64,000 nt of DNA from CALZBJ01 sp945619025 (lineage in GTDB: Bacteria > Pseudomonadota > Gammaproteobacteria > Cardiobacteriales > Wohlfahrtiimonadaceae): the NCBI GenBank assembly GCA_945619025.1, contig CALZBJ010000001.1:62001-126000 (forward strand), read 5' to 3'. This document shows, one piece after another, positions 44,373-53,158 of this stretch (position 1 is its first letter; each line of letters starts with the position of its first letter). The notes under the pieces were generated by a model that saw nothing but the letters and a program-made list of their open reading frames with translations, made no database searches and was not told the origin of the DNA. Position numbers and translations under genes: made by a program.

Positions 44373-45044
44373 GTGTCTATCGAAATTTATTCGGTTGGCG
44401 ATCGGGGAATTACGCTTGCAACAAAAGGAGCGGTCACGCTCGACATTCAGCAACGCATCTGGTGGATTAGCACAGAATTAACTGCGTCCGAAAATACTCA
44501 AATTATTGATATTATTCCTGGAATGAATAGTTTAACGCTTACACTCAATCCCTATGCATATTGTGATAAACAAGCATTAATTACACGCTTAACGTCATTA
44601 TGGAATCAGTCTAATTCCATTGATTTAAGCAATCATTTCAAAGGAAAAACCATTGAGGTTCCTGTGATTTATGGTGGAGAAAAAGGACCTGATCTATTAG
44701 AAGTTGCCACCATTCACAATTTAACCCCAATGGAGGTTATTAAGCGTCACACAGCGCCACTCTATACCGTTTATTTTATCGGCTTTATGCCGGGATTTGT
44801 TTATTTAGGCGGCTTAGATAGCTCGTTAGAAACCCCTCGCCGAGCAGAACCACGCCTCAAAATCCCAGCAGGAAGCGTTGGCATTGGCGGAGCGCAAACT
44901 GGTGTTTACCCGGCTGAATCACCAGGAGGGTGGCAAATTATCGGAAATACAAACCTTGCGTTTTTTGATGCAACACGAGAACACCCTTCCCTCTTTTTAC
45001 CAGGTGATCAACTTAAATTTATTGCCGAGGAGATTCTCTTATGA
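44373..45044 (+). CDS. pxpB: 5-oxoprolinase subunit PxpB
   Basis: PxpB, PxpC and PxpA form the ATP-dependent prokaryotic 5-oxoprolinase, which converts 5-oxoproline (pyroglutamate) to glutamate. The 223-residue product belongs to the KipI/Allophanate_hydro_1 family, with HTAPLYTVYFIGFMPGFVYL, AEPRLKIPAGSVGIGGAQTG and YPAESPGGWQIIGNT as signature blocks. The start is GTG at 44373 with AAGGGG upstream. The stop overlaps the pxpC start (ATGA), so the two are translationally coupled. The gene opens a four-gene operon pxpB-pxpC-pxpA-NRAMP-related transporter. Confidence 0.95.
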   Translation: MSIEIYSVGDRGITLATKGAVTLDIQQRIWWISTELTASENTQIIDIIPGMNSLTLTLNPYAYCDKQALITRLTSLWNQSNSIDLSNHFKGKTIEVPVIYGGEKGPDLLEVATIHNLTPMEVIKRHTAPLYTVYFIGFMPGFVYLGGLDSSLETPRRAEPRLKIPAGSVGIGGAQTGVYPAESPGGWQIIGNTNLAFFDATREHPSLFLPGDQLKFIAEEILL

Positions 45045-46021
45045 TGGAAGTCATTAAAGCAGGACTCAGTAGCACAATCCAAGATTATGGCCGTTTTTCT
45101 CACGCCCATCTAGGGGTTGGAAAAGCAGGCGCAATTGATGGTGTATCACTGCATTTAGCCAATCGGTTAGTCGGTAACCCAGGAAATACTGCAGCGCTTG
45201 AAATGGTTATTTTAACGCCGGTTAAGGTTCGATTTCATCGCGACTGTTGGATTGCCGTAACCGGCTCAAACTGCGCCATTAATATCAATGATCGAGCACA
45301 AGGGTGGCATGGATGGCGCATCCATATAAAGGAAGGTGAAACCGTTGAATTAAAACCAACGCATAATTCTGGTATGTATTGCTATCTCGCAGTCTCCGGA
45401 GGATTTGATACGCCACGGATAATGGATTCTTATAGTACCGATATTAAAAACCACCTCGGCGGACACAAAAAGGATGGCTCTATATTACGCAATGGAGAGT
45501 TGATTCCCATTGCAAAAGAGCAGCCCGTTATTACGCACGCAATTGGCGTTCGGACATTTAATCGCACCTTTATTAGCACAACTATTTCAGTTCTAAAAGG
45601 CCCTGAATATGAGCAGTTTTCAGAGGATTCTCGCCGGGTATTTTGGGCAGAGTTGTGGCGTATTAGCAATAATAGCAATCGAATGGGAACACGGTTAGAA
45701 GGCGCTGTTCTTACGCGAGATATCGCCACTGACATGCGCTCGCAAGGCGTTTTTGAAGGTGTCATTCAAGTTCCACCCAATGGGCAACCGCTCATTCTTG
45801 CTGCAGAGTGTCAAAGCACCGGTGGATACCCTAGAATTGCCGTCATTCCCCAAGCTGAACTTTGGAAACTCGCTTACATTGCAACGCGCCAACGCGTGCG
45901 TTTTAAATTAATTGATGATGCTGAGGCAAATCGTCGCTTGCAAGTTCAACAACAATACCTTAATACTGTTGAATCTATGTTACAACTCTCAAAAACAGCC
46001 TTTGGAGGATATTATGAATAA
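45041..46021 (+). CDS. pxpC: 5-oxoprolinase subunit PxpC
   Basis: A 326-residue biotin-dependent-carboxyltransferase-family (KipA/AHS2) subunit of 5-oxoprolinase. It begins MEVIKAGLSSTIQDYGRF and has HLGVGKAGAIDGVSLHLANR, LVGNPGNTAALEM, the central YLAVSGGFDTPRIM, and NRMGTRLEGAVL with the following IPPNGQPLIL-type segment (VPPNGQPLILAAECQSTGGY). Its first ATG lies in the ATGA overlap with pxpB; a second Met follows directly. Its last eight bases overlap the start of pxpA, so the three proteins are produced together. Confidence 0.95.
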   Translation: MMEVIKAGLSSTIQDYGRFSHAHLGVGKAGAIDGVSLHLANRLVGNPGNTAALEMVILTPVKVRFHRDCWIAVTGSNCAININDRAQGWHGWRIHIKEGETVELKPTHNSGMYCYLAVSGGFDTPRIMDSYSTDIKNHLGGHKKDGSILRNGELIPIAKEQPVITHAIGVRTFNRTFISTTISVLKGPEYEQFSEDSRRVFWAELWRISNNSNRMGTRLEGAVLTRDIATDMRSQGVFEGVIQVPPNGQPLILAAECQSTGGYPRIAVIPQAELWKLAYIATRQRVRFKLIDDAEANRRLQVQQQYLNTVESMLQLSKTAFGGYYE

Positions 46022-46790
46022 TCAATCCGCTCTTAAAATCGATTTAAACTGCGATTTAGGAGAGAGCTTTGGCCCATGGAAGATGGGAAATGATGCGGCT
46101 ATTTTACCGCTGATCAGCTCTGCAAATATCGCCTGTGGCTTTCACGCTGGTGACCCGACGATTATGCATCAAACCGTTAAACTGGCTTTAGAAAATAATG
46201 TGGCGATTGGCGCGCACCCTTCTCTGCCTGACCTACAAGGATTTGGGCGTCGCAATATTGCAATTACCCCTGAAGAGGCTTACGACTTGATTATTTACCA
46301 AGTAGGCGCGCTAAAAGGCTTCTTAGAGGCAATCGGCGGGAAATTGCATCATGTTAAACCTCATGGAGCGCTCTATCAAATGGCAGCACGCGATAAAACG
46401 CTTGCGCTATCAATTGCACACGCTATTGCAGATATTTCAAAAGGAGAGGCTATTTTTTACGGCTTAGCGGGAAGTTGCATGATCGAGGCGGGTCGTGAAG
46501 TAGGTATTCCGGTTGCAAGTGAAGTCTTTGCGGATCGAACCTATCAAAAAGATGGCAACCTCACCTCTAGACGCGAAGCAAATGCATTAATCACAGACCC
46601 TGAAATCGCACTCAAACAAGTCTTACAGATGATTCAAAAGAAAAGTGTGACGACGACCTGCGGAGAAACCATTTCACTAGAAGCCGATACGCTTTGCATT
46701 CATGGTGATGGCATAACCGCTCTTGAATTTGCTAAAACAATCCACAAATCACTTCACTCACATCATATTGCCATCACATCTGTCATTTAA
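46014..46790 (+). CDS. pxpA: 5-oxoprolinase subunit PxpA (LamB/YcsF family)
   Basis: A 258-residue subunit that probably carries the hydrolytic site. The family start IDLNCDLGESFGPWKMGND is followed by SANIACGFHAGDPTIM, GAHPSLPDLQGFGRR, KPHGALYQMAARD and EVFADRTYQKDGNLTSRREA. The frame is open further upstream, but GGAGG at about 46004-46008 and the family alignment fix the ATG at 46014, inside the end of pxpC. Together with PxpB and PxpC it completes the enzyme, so 5-oxoproline can be used or detoxified as glutamate. Confidence 0.96.
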   Translation: MNNQSALKIDLNCDLGESFGPWKMGNDAAILPLISSANIACGFHAGDPTIMHQTVKLALENNVAIGAHPSLPDLQGFGRRNIAITPEEAYDLIIYQVGALKGFLEAIGGKLHHVKPHGALYQMAARDKTLALSIAHAIADISKGEAIFYGLAGSCMIEAGREVGIPVASEVFADRTYQKDGNLTSRREANALITDPEIALKQVLQMIQKKSVTTTCGETISLEADTLCIHGDGITALEFAKTIHKSLHSHHIAITSVI

Positions 46791-46843
46791 ATTAACGTTA
46801 CTCTCGACTCAAATAATAACAATAACCACAAAAAGGAGTTCTT

Positions 46844-48037
46844 ATGAATACGATCAAAGAGAGACGGAGCGCTATTATTGGTGCGGTATTCCTCATGGGA
46901 TTATCCGCTATCGGCCCCGGATTTTTAACTCAAACCACCACATTTACCGCTCAATTGGGCGCAAGTTTTGCATTTGTCATTCTGATTTCTATTATTTTAG
47001 ATTTGGGTGCACAGCTCAATATTTGGCGCATTATTACCGTATCTAATATGCGAGGGCAAGATATTGCTAATAAAGTCATACCTGGCCTTGGCTATTTTGT
47101 CTCATTTTTAGTGGTGATTGGCGGACTAGCCTTTAATATTGGTAACGTTGCGGGTGCAGGCCTTGGGATTAACGTGTTTACCGGCGTATCCGTTGAAGTA
47201 GGCGCTATGATTAGTGCCGCCATCGCGATTGGAATCTTTATGTTTAAAGAAGCCGGACGCATTATGGATAAATTTGTTCAATATGCTGGAATCTTAATGA
47301 TTTTCTTAACGCTATATGTAGTATTTAAATCCTCTCCCCCTGTTGGAGAAGCTGCGTATCGTACGTTTATTCCTGAATCCTTTGATTCAGGCACAATCCT
47401 TGCAATTGTCACACTAGTAGGCGGAACCGTTGGTGGCTATATCACCTTTGCTGGCGCACACCGATTACTTGATGCAGGAGTTCATGGTAAAGAAGTGCTT
47501 TCCGATGTCTCTAAAGGCTCTTTGATGGGAATTGGTGTTACCGCCATTATGCGCGTAATTTTATTCCTTGCAGTGCTTGGCGTTGTATCACAAGGTTATA
47601 AACTCGCTGCAGGAAATCCTGTTGCTTCAGTATTTGAGCATGCCGCTGGAAAAACGGGCCATCTGATTTTTGGGGTGATCATGTGGGCAGCTGCAGTTAC
47701 CTCTGTGATTGGCGCAGCGTATACCTCGGTAACGTTCTTGCGTATCTTTAGCCCCAAAGTCGCACAACATCAAAATCGTTTTATTATTGCATTTATCTTC
47801 ATTTCAACGGTAGTCTTTGTGAGCGTTGGCCGTCCTGTCGAGATATTAATCTTAGTCGGCGCGCTTAATGGCCTGATTTTACCTCTGACATTAGGCCCAA
47901 TCTTAATCGCTGCATATAAAAAAGAAGTCGTCGGTGACTACAAACATCCTATGTGGCAAACCATTTTTGGCGCCATTGTTGTCGCGATTATGACCGTATT
48001 AAGCATGCAAACATTGTATAAGTATTTTATTGGATAA
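46844..48037 (+). CDS. NRAMP-related membrane transporter of the pxp operon (YcsG-like)
   Basis: A 397-residue protein with about 11 membrane segments in the NRAMP/LeuT-fold superfamily. It resembles B. subtilis YcsG, which also lies beside the ycsF-kipI genes. In true Nramp metal carriers helix 1 holds DPGN and helix 6 MPH; here the corresponding stretches read SAIGPGFLTQTTTFTAQLGA and GGYITFAGAHRLLDAG, so the metal ligands are missing. It starts 53 bp after pxpA with AAAGGAG. Operon position suggests uptake of 5-oxoproline or a related compound instead of Mn/Fe, which is inference. A hairpin follows the gene. Confidence 0.82.
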   Translation: MNTIKERRSAIIGAVFLMGLSAIGPGFLTQTTTFTAQLGASFAFVILISIILDLGAQLNIWRIITVSNMRGQDIANKVIPGLGYFVSFLVVIGGLAFNIGNVAGAGLGINVFTGVSVEVGAMISAAIAIGIFMFKEAGRIMDKFVQYAGILMIFLTLYVVFKSSPPVGEAAYRTFIPESFDSGTILAIVTLVGGTVGGYITFAGAHRLLDAGVHGKEVLSDVSKGSLMGIGVTAIMRVILFLAVLGVVSQGYKLAAGNPVASVFEHAAGKTGHLIFGVIMWAAAVTSVIGAAYTSVTFLRIFSPKVAQHQNRFIIAFIFISTVVFVSVGRPVEILILVGALNGLILPLTLGPILIAAYKKEVVGDYKHPMWQTIFGAIVVAIMTVLSMQTLYKYFIG

Positions 48038-48067
48038 CCTCCCTACTTATCTATCTACAAAATGAAA

Positions 48068-48096
48068 TAAAGGCCCTTGTTTAGAGGGCCTTTATC
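48068..48096 (+). terminator. Terminator after the pxp operon
   Basis: AAAGGCCCT pairs with AGGGCCTTT around a short loop, followed by TTTATCTT. It is 30 bp past the transporter stop. The T-tract is interrupted, so efficiency may be moderate. Confidence 0.7.
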
Positions 48097-48147
48097 TTAA
48101 TCGGCAATATTACTATTACCTAATGTTTGAGTAAACGTTTCGTTTAA

Positions 48148-49068
48148 CTACTTTAAAATGATTGGCGTAAGCTCGTAGCCTTCTTTTTCTAGTAAATTAA
48201 GAAGCCCCTCTTCACCAAAGAGATGGAGTGCGCCGACGGTAATAAAGCTATTACCCGCCTCAAGAAGCGGTAATAATTCAGGCATCCAAAGGTGATTGCG
48301 CTCGGTAAGAATTTGGCGAACAAACCAATCATCCCAATAGGCTTTCGCTTCTTCTGAATAATAAGCCGAGAGCTGATCTTCATTGGCGTAAGCTAAAACG
48401 CTTGCGGTATCGCCTTCATAATAACGGCGCGCGAGCTCAGAAATTTGTGCCTGCATTGTATCAAAATGTTCGATGCGAATATCGATCGCTTCTAGCAATC
48501 GATCCGTCGGAATTGAGCTAAATTTCTCAATTGAGACGCTGACATCTTCAAGCGGATGCATTGCTTTATTAAGTTCACGCGCCTTTTCCGTTAACAGAAA
48601 ATCCACACCAAAGTCGGCAGATAATGGCTCAGGAAGCGCCATCTCAAAGAGCATCATAATCGCCCAAAGATTAAGACTCTCGATCAATTGTGGCTCAAGC
48701 CCGACCTCGCCCCACTTTTTAAAAAGAGCTTGATAACGCGTCTCACCGAGTGCTTTTCGCGTCGTACCCTCTAAATTGTACATAGTAAAAACAAACGGCA
48801 TCAGATCCTCATCTTCTGGCGAGATCTCAAGCACTAAACGATCACTCTTTTCAAGGTGCGCCACATACTCAAGCGGAAGCTCGGAGTCTTTATATCCCGT
48901 ATGCATTGATCCAAGCAGATAGGAAGGCTCCGCACCCTCTTTCTCAATCTTCCAGAAAAAGGATTGATCTTGCCCATCAAGAGGCTCAACTAAAGCGGCA
49001 TTTGCCCCGGAAAATATTCCGAAAAAAACCAATGAAAACGTTAAAAATAGCGTAAATAGACGCGTCAT
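48148..49068 (-). CDS. TraB/GumN family protein, exported
   Basis: A 306-residue protein with a signal peptide (LFLTFSLVFFGIFSGANA). It has the TraB/GumN signatures: YLLGSMHTGYKDSELPL near the start with the GxxH motif, the acidic LEISPED, and the C-terminal FITVGALHLFGEEGLLNLL with the conserved GxxH and Gly residues. The family has a Tiki/EreA-like fold, and some members are proposed to be metalloproteases; the function here is unknown. Its ATG overlaps the stop of the TRIC-family gene (ATGA), so it is translationally coupled and last in a four-gene minus-strand cluster. Confidence 0.88.
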   Translation of the reverse strand: MTRLFTLFLTFSLVFFGIFSGANAALVEPLDGQDQSFFWKIEKEGAEPSYLLGSMHTGYKDSELPLEYVAHLEKSDRLVLEISPEDEDLMPFVFTMYNLEGTTRKALGETRYQALFKKWGEVGLEPQLIESLNLWAIMMLFEMALPEPLSADFGVDFLLTEKARELNKAMHPLEDVSVSIEKFSSIPTDRLLEAIDIRIEHFDTMQAQISELARRYYEGDTASVLAYANEDQLSAYYSEEAKAYWDDWFVRQILTERNHLWMPELLPLLEAGNSFITVGALHLFGEEGLLNLLEKEGYELTPIILK

Positions 49069-49673
49069 AGACGAAACTCCGGTAATCGCAATGAATAGAA
49101 AATAGAAATAAGGCGAATCGCCAAGGTAACCCCCATTCCAAGGAGCAACGAGAGCGTATCGGAAAGCCCTAAATGAAGGGCAGAAACCATCACCACACCA
49201 CCAATTACACAGGCGGTAGCGTAGATCTCTTTTTTAAGGACAAAGGGGATTTCACGGGCTAAAAGATCACGGAGCATTCCGCCACCCACCGCGGTTACCG
49301 TACCTAAAATAATCGCCACTAGATCGGAAGTGCCATAGGCCAACGATTTGGTGAGCCCAATCCCTAAAAAGACGGCAACGCCAATCGCATCACAGACGGG
49401 AAGGAGGAGCCTGCGATCAAGATGGTCAAAAATCTTCAGGAAAATTACACCAATCACCGCAGCAAAAAAGGTGACGTAGAGATAGACATTATCCGCCACC
49501 CAAAACACCGTATCGACACCTAAGATAAGATCTCGCAGTGTTCCGCCACCGATCGCAACGGCCGCAGCTAACACCACAACGCCGACAAAATCCATCTGCT
49601 TACGCGCCGCCACTAATACGCCCGAAAGCGCAAAGACCGCCGTCCCAAATAGGTCTACATAATAGAGTAACAT
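49065..49673 (-). CDS. TRIC-family cation channel (UPF0126/YicG type)
   Basis: A 202-residue membrane protein with seven predicted helices, made of two repeated halves each with a Gly-rich motif (AVAIGGGTLRDLILG and VTAVGGGMLRDLLAREIP). This is the signature of prokaryotic homologues of trimeric intracellular cation channels, which conduct K+/Na+. The frame opens seven codons earlier with GTG, but GAGGAGGGGG lies just ahead of the ATG at 49673, which begins MLLYYVDLFGTAVFALSG. It sits between the amidase gene (61 bp upstream) and the TraB/GumN gene (4-bp overlap). Its role in that set is unclear. Confidence 0.9.
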   Translation of the reverse strand: MLLYYVDLFGTAVFALSGVLVAARKQMDFVGVVVLAAAVAIGGGTLRDLILGVDTVFWVADNVYLYVTFFAAVIGVIFLKIFDHLDRRLLLPVCDAIGVAVFLGIGLTKSLAYGTSDLVAIILGTVTAVGGGMLRDLLAREIPFVLKKEIYATACVIGGVVMVSALHLGLSDTLSLLLGMGVTLAIRLISIFYSLRLPEFRL

Positions 49674-49733
49674 TCCCCCTCCTCGCGACCGCACGATCTC
49701 TCGGCGCCCCTTTGAATGCTCGTCTTTTCGAGA

Positions 49734-51323
49734 TTAGCGGGGAATCACCAATTCGGTACCGATCGGAACGCGTAACTGATTATTTGGCAATTGATTTGCT
49801 CGTTTTAATTGTCCCTCTAAGATACCAAATTTTTTCGCGATGCCCCGAATTGTATCACCCTCTTGAGTGATGTAGCGTTGCGGGCCATTGGATTTAGAGG
49901 CCAATTGCACCGGAGGAGGCGCAACTTGTTTGCCGCCTTGCGCTGTTGAGGTAAATTGAATCGACGGGAACACGATCTCATTATCTTGCGGTTTGGCTTG
50001 AGGCTTAATCTCAGGCAGTTTTTGCGTTGTCGCAGGAGGCGGCGTTTTCACCACTTGAACAGGTGGAGTGACCACTTGAGGTTTAGGCTGCGCTGCCGGC
50101 TGCTTTTGAGCCACTTTGGTATAGACGATTTCAGTCGCCGGACGCTCGCGATAATAAGCTTTAATGCCCGCTAAGATATCATCAGCTAATTGACTTTGAT
50201 GACGCGCACTCTTTAATTTACGCTCTTCATTGGGGTTTGAGATAAAGCCCGTTTCCACTAAAACTGATGGAATATCCGGCGCTTTTAACACCGCAAAGCC
50301 TGCACGCTCAACATTTTTCTTATGCAGATTGGCATGCTTTCCTAAATGGGATAAAAGATGCTTTCCAAGTGCATTTGACGCCTCAATGGTGGCATCTTGA
50401 GAGATATCGAGCAGCATTGAGGCAATCGCATCATCTTTATCGGAAATTTTTACCCCACCAATCAGATCCGAACGGTTTTCCGCTTTTGCGAGCATCCGCG
50501 CCGCTTCACTCGAGGCGCCGCTCGTGGATAAGATATAAACTGACGCTCCATCGGCAGTACTGCTTCCCGCATCGGCATGGAGCGAAACAAACATATCTGC
50601 CTTATGACGACGCGCAATTAAGACTCGCTCACGAAGCGGAATAAAGACATCGCGATCACGGGTCATTACCGCACGCATACCACGTTCACGGTTAATTTTA
50701 TCGCGCAGTTTTTTACCAATTTCAAGCACCACATCTTTCTCTCGCGTTCCCGCACGCCCAAGCGCCCCTGGGTCTTTACCACCGTGACCTGGGTCGAGAA
50801 CAATTAAAATATTTTTCTTCGGCACTGTTTTGGCCACTTGAATTTCCGTTTGCGCCGATACCATGGTTTGATCACCCACCGCTAAATCCGATTGGGGCGT
50901 ATCACGGCCATCACCGCTTAATAAAATAACGAGCTCATAGCCATTACGCGACTTCATTAGCGCCGTACTTGCCGGGATCGATTGTTTTAAATCCACCACA
51001 ATACGAAGGTCTGTCCCTTGTTGCGTCCCTAAACGAACACCGGTGACAAAGCGATTTGAGATCGGCAGTGACCGCGCTTGTTTGCGTAATTTCGCATTGG
51101 GAATATCGATTACAAGACGCGCAGGACTCGCTAACCGAAACGAGTTAATGGAGACCTTTTCATCGATGGGAAAGACGATCCTCAGCTCACCTTTATTCGT
51201 GGTCGTTCCGCGCCCTTCACCGACTAATGCCTGCTTTGCGAACGCCATATTTCCCACAAAGAGAAGCAGCAGCACAAAAAACCACTGCATTAAAGATTGA
51301 TGTCGTTGTTGCGTTGTAACCAT
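49734..51323 (-). CDS. N-acetylmuramoyl-L-alanine amidase with AMIN and LysM domains (AmiB/AmiC type)
   Basis: A periplasmic zinc amidase that cleaves the MurNAc-L-Ala bond to split septal peptidoglycan during division. 529 residues: signal peptide (WFFVLLLLFVGNMAFA), AMIN targeting domain (about 35-145), Amidase_3 catalytic domain (about 170-390) and a Pro/Gln-rich linker. A C-terminal LysM domain ends the chain (about 484-528, YITQEGDTIRGIAKKFGI). Zinc and catalytic motifs are visible: VLDPGHGGKDPGALG, TREKDVVLEIG, FVSLHADAGSS and VLVETGFISNPNEE. The AMIN-Amidase_3-LysM order is that of AmiB. It begins 6 bp after the TPR-protein gene. Activity would depend on an EnvC/NlpD activator not present here. 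Confidence 0.93.
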   Translation of the reverse strand: MVTTQQRHQSLMQWFFVLLLLFVGNMAFAKQALVGEGRGTTTNKGELRIVFPIDEKVSINSFRLASPARLVIDIPNAKLRKQARSLPISNRFVTGVRLGTQQGTDLRIVVDLKQSIPASTALMKSRNGYELVILLSGDGRDTPQSDLAVGDQTMVSAQTEIQVAKTVPKKNILIVLDPGHGGKDPGALGRAGTREKDVVLEIGKKLRDKINRERGMRAVMTRDRDVFIPLRERVLIARRHKADMFVSLHADAGSSTADGASVYILSTSGASSEAARMLAKAENRSDLIGGVKISDKDDAIASMLLDISQDATIEASNALGKHLLSHLGKHANLHKKNVERAGFAVLKAPDIPSVLVETGFISNPNEERKLKSARHQSQLADDILAGIKAYYRERPATEIVYTKVAQKQPAAQPKPQVVTPPVQVVKTPPPATTQKLPEIKPQAKPQDNEIVFPSIQFTSTAQGGKQVAPPPVQLASKSNGPQRYITQEGDTIRGIAKKFGILEGQLKRANQLPNNQLRVPIGTELVIPR

Positions 51324-51329
51324 AATTCC

Positions 51330-53003
51330 CTACTCTTCCATCTTTAATGTTTCAACAAGCGTTTGATACTCCGGCGTATCTCCATACACCGCTTTAAACG
51401 TCGCCAATAATCGCGCGACTCGCTCTGTTTCTCCCAGTTTATCAAGGACTAAAATATAGTGCCCAATAATCTCAGGATAGTTGTTTTGACTAAATGCTCG
51501 GGCTAAATAACGCTGCGCTTTTTCATAATCGCCCTTAAGATAAAAGGCCCAACCGATGCTATCTTCGATAAAATCTTGCTGTGGCATCACCCCATTCGCC
51601 TCAAGGATATATTTAAACGCCTCATCAAACCGATCTTGATCGCCAGTTTCAAGGAGTGAATACCCAAGCGCGTTGAGATTGATCGCATCATTGGGATCAT
51701 CGGTAACACGCGCCTTTAAGATCGCCTCCATCTTTGCGACATTCCCACGATTGTACTCCACCATCGCTTTTAAATAGGTCACAAGCGACTCATCAAGAAG
51801 AGGATTATCCCCTAAAAGCGTCAAGAGCGCCTCGACCCGATCATACTCATTAAAACTCTCAAGCTCGCCAAGCTCCATCACATATAAAAACGCCACCTGT
51901 TCAGGGGCGTAAACACGTAGAGCGTCATAGATCGTCAAAAACTCGAGATAATTATTCACTTTAAGCGCTGCGGCCGCACGGGCGACTTCATAGCGCATAT
52001 AGTACTCTTTCGGCATCGCTTCATCATTACGAAGCAGCGTAAAAAGCCCATCGTAATTCCGATTCTTCTCCGCCATATCAAAGAGCGAAAAGGCCGTTTG
52101 CACATAATAGAATTGATTGTCGGCAATTTTATCGAGCATTAATTTCGCATTCGGCAGATCATTGAGTGAATAATATAAAACCGCTAACGTACCATAGAGT
52201 TGCGCTGGAATGGCTTCATGCTCAGCAAGGACCTTTTCACCCACTTCAAGCGCTTCAAGGTAGTGAAAATCGTTCATTAAAATGGCGATATATTCTTTAG
52301 CAATTTCAGGGGTATTGATGCGCTCGTAGGCCTTTTTAAGCGAATCGACCGCCATCTCCAATTCCCCGCTATACCAATACATATAGGCAATGAGCGAGTT
52401 GAGCATAAGGCTCTTATCATCAATTAAATAGGCTTGAAGAAGTAAGGGTTTCGCGCGATTAAAATCTTTAAGATCAATTAAAATTCCCGCCGCATAGAGA
52501 AGCGGTGAAATCGCTTCAGGATCTTTATCACTCATATTGATGAGCACTTTCACTTGACTTAACGCATCATAGAGCTGGAGCGTGCGCAGTACCGAAATAT
52601 AGCCATCTTCGCCCTCGTGTTTGATCAGTTTAACCACTTCTAAAAACGCGTCCGCCGCTTGATCAATCTCATTATTTTCAAGATAGATCACCCCAAGCGT
52701 ATTCCACGCGATGATATTTGTGGGATCTTGTGACACAAGACGTTTTGCGTACGGAAGTGCATTTTGTAAATTTTGCTGCGCCGCATCGAGCCCAATGCGT
52801 CTTTCGAGTAAAAATGGCGTCTCTTCTACTTGTAAAACGCGATCAAAATATTCCGCCGCGCCCTGCCAATCCTCGCGGGCTACCGATAATTCTCCGAGCA
52901 TTAGATCCACAAGTGGTGAATCAGCAGGCGTGTTTGCCGTCTCAGCTTGAGAGACCTGCCCTGCCAGAAGCCCAAAGAGTACTATGATTAATAATCGCTT
53001 CAT
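51330..53003 (-). CDS. Exported tetratricopeptide-repeat protein
   Basis: A 557-residue protein with an N-terminal signal peptide (LLIIVLFGLLAGQVSQAETA) followed by helical TPR repeats along most of its length. Examples are WQGAAEYFDRVLQVEETPFL, NIIAWNTLGVIYLENNEIDQ, ELEMAVDSLKKAYER, and, near the end, DAINLNALGYSLLETGDQDR and EAFKYILEANGVMPQQDFI with GWAFYLKGDYEKAQRYLARA. The last repeats resemble periplasmic TPR proteins often found beside cell-wall enzymes. It is the first gene of the TPR-amidase-TRIC-TraB/GumN cluster. It could scaffold the amidase, which is inference from adjacency only. Confidence 0.85.
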   Translation of the reverse strand: MKRLLIIVLFGLLAGQVSQAETANTPADSPLVDLMLGELSVAREDWQGAAEYFDRVLQVEETPFLLERRIGLDAAQQNLQNALPYAKRLVSQDPTNIIAWNTLGVIYLENNEIDQAADAFLEVVKLIKHEGEDGYISVLRTLQLYDALSQVKVLINMSDKDPEAISPLLYAAGILIDLKDFNRAKPLLLQAYLIDDKSLMLNSLIAYMYWYSGELEMAVDSLKKAYERINTPEIAKEYIAILMNDFHYLEALEVGEKVLAEHEAIPAQLYGTLAVLYYSLNDLPNAKLMLDKIADNQFYYVQTAFSLFDMAEKNRNYDGLFTLLRNDEAMPKEYYMRYEVARAAAALKVNNYLEFLTIYDALRVYAPEQVAFLYVMELGELESFNEYDRVEALLTLLGDNPLLDESLVTYLKAMVEYNRGNVAKMEAILKARVTDDPNDAINLNALGYSLLETGDQDRFDEAFKYILEANGVMPQQDFIEDSIGWAFYLKGDYEKAQRYLARAFSQNNYPEIIGHYILVLDKLGETERVARLLATFKAVYGDTPEYQTLVETLKMEE

Positions 53004-53060
53004 ATTTTTATTCTTTACAATTTAAGGATTGTTAATTAAATTCAAGTAGTTGAATAGCCA

Positions 53061-53082
53061 TGTTATTATGTGGCAAATAACA
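53061..53082. promoter_or_regulatory. Operator-like dyad between the TPR-protein gene and elbB
   Basis: TGTTATT (53061-53067) and AATAACA (53076-53082) form a perfect 7-bp inverted repeat with an 8-base spacer, in the middle of the divergent 155-bp region. It has the size of a dimeric repressor site. A second small hairpin, GTTATC / GATAAC followed by TTTTT at 53118-53140, lies closer to elbB. Confidence 0.35.
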
Positions 53083-53158
53083 GCTGTTTAACATTCTAAC
53101 GTAAAATCATGAAATTTGTTATCAAACCCGATAACTTTTTAGTCAAAAAGGAGTTTTT

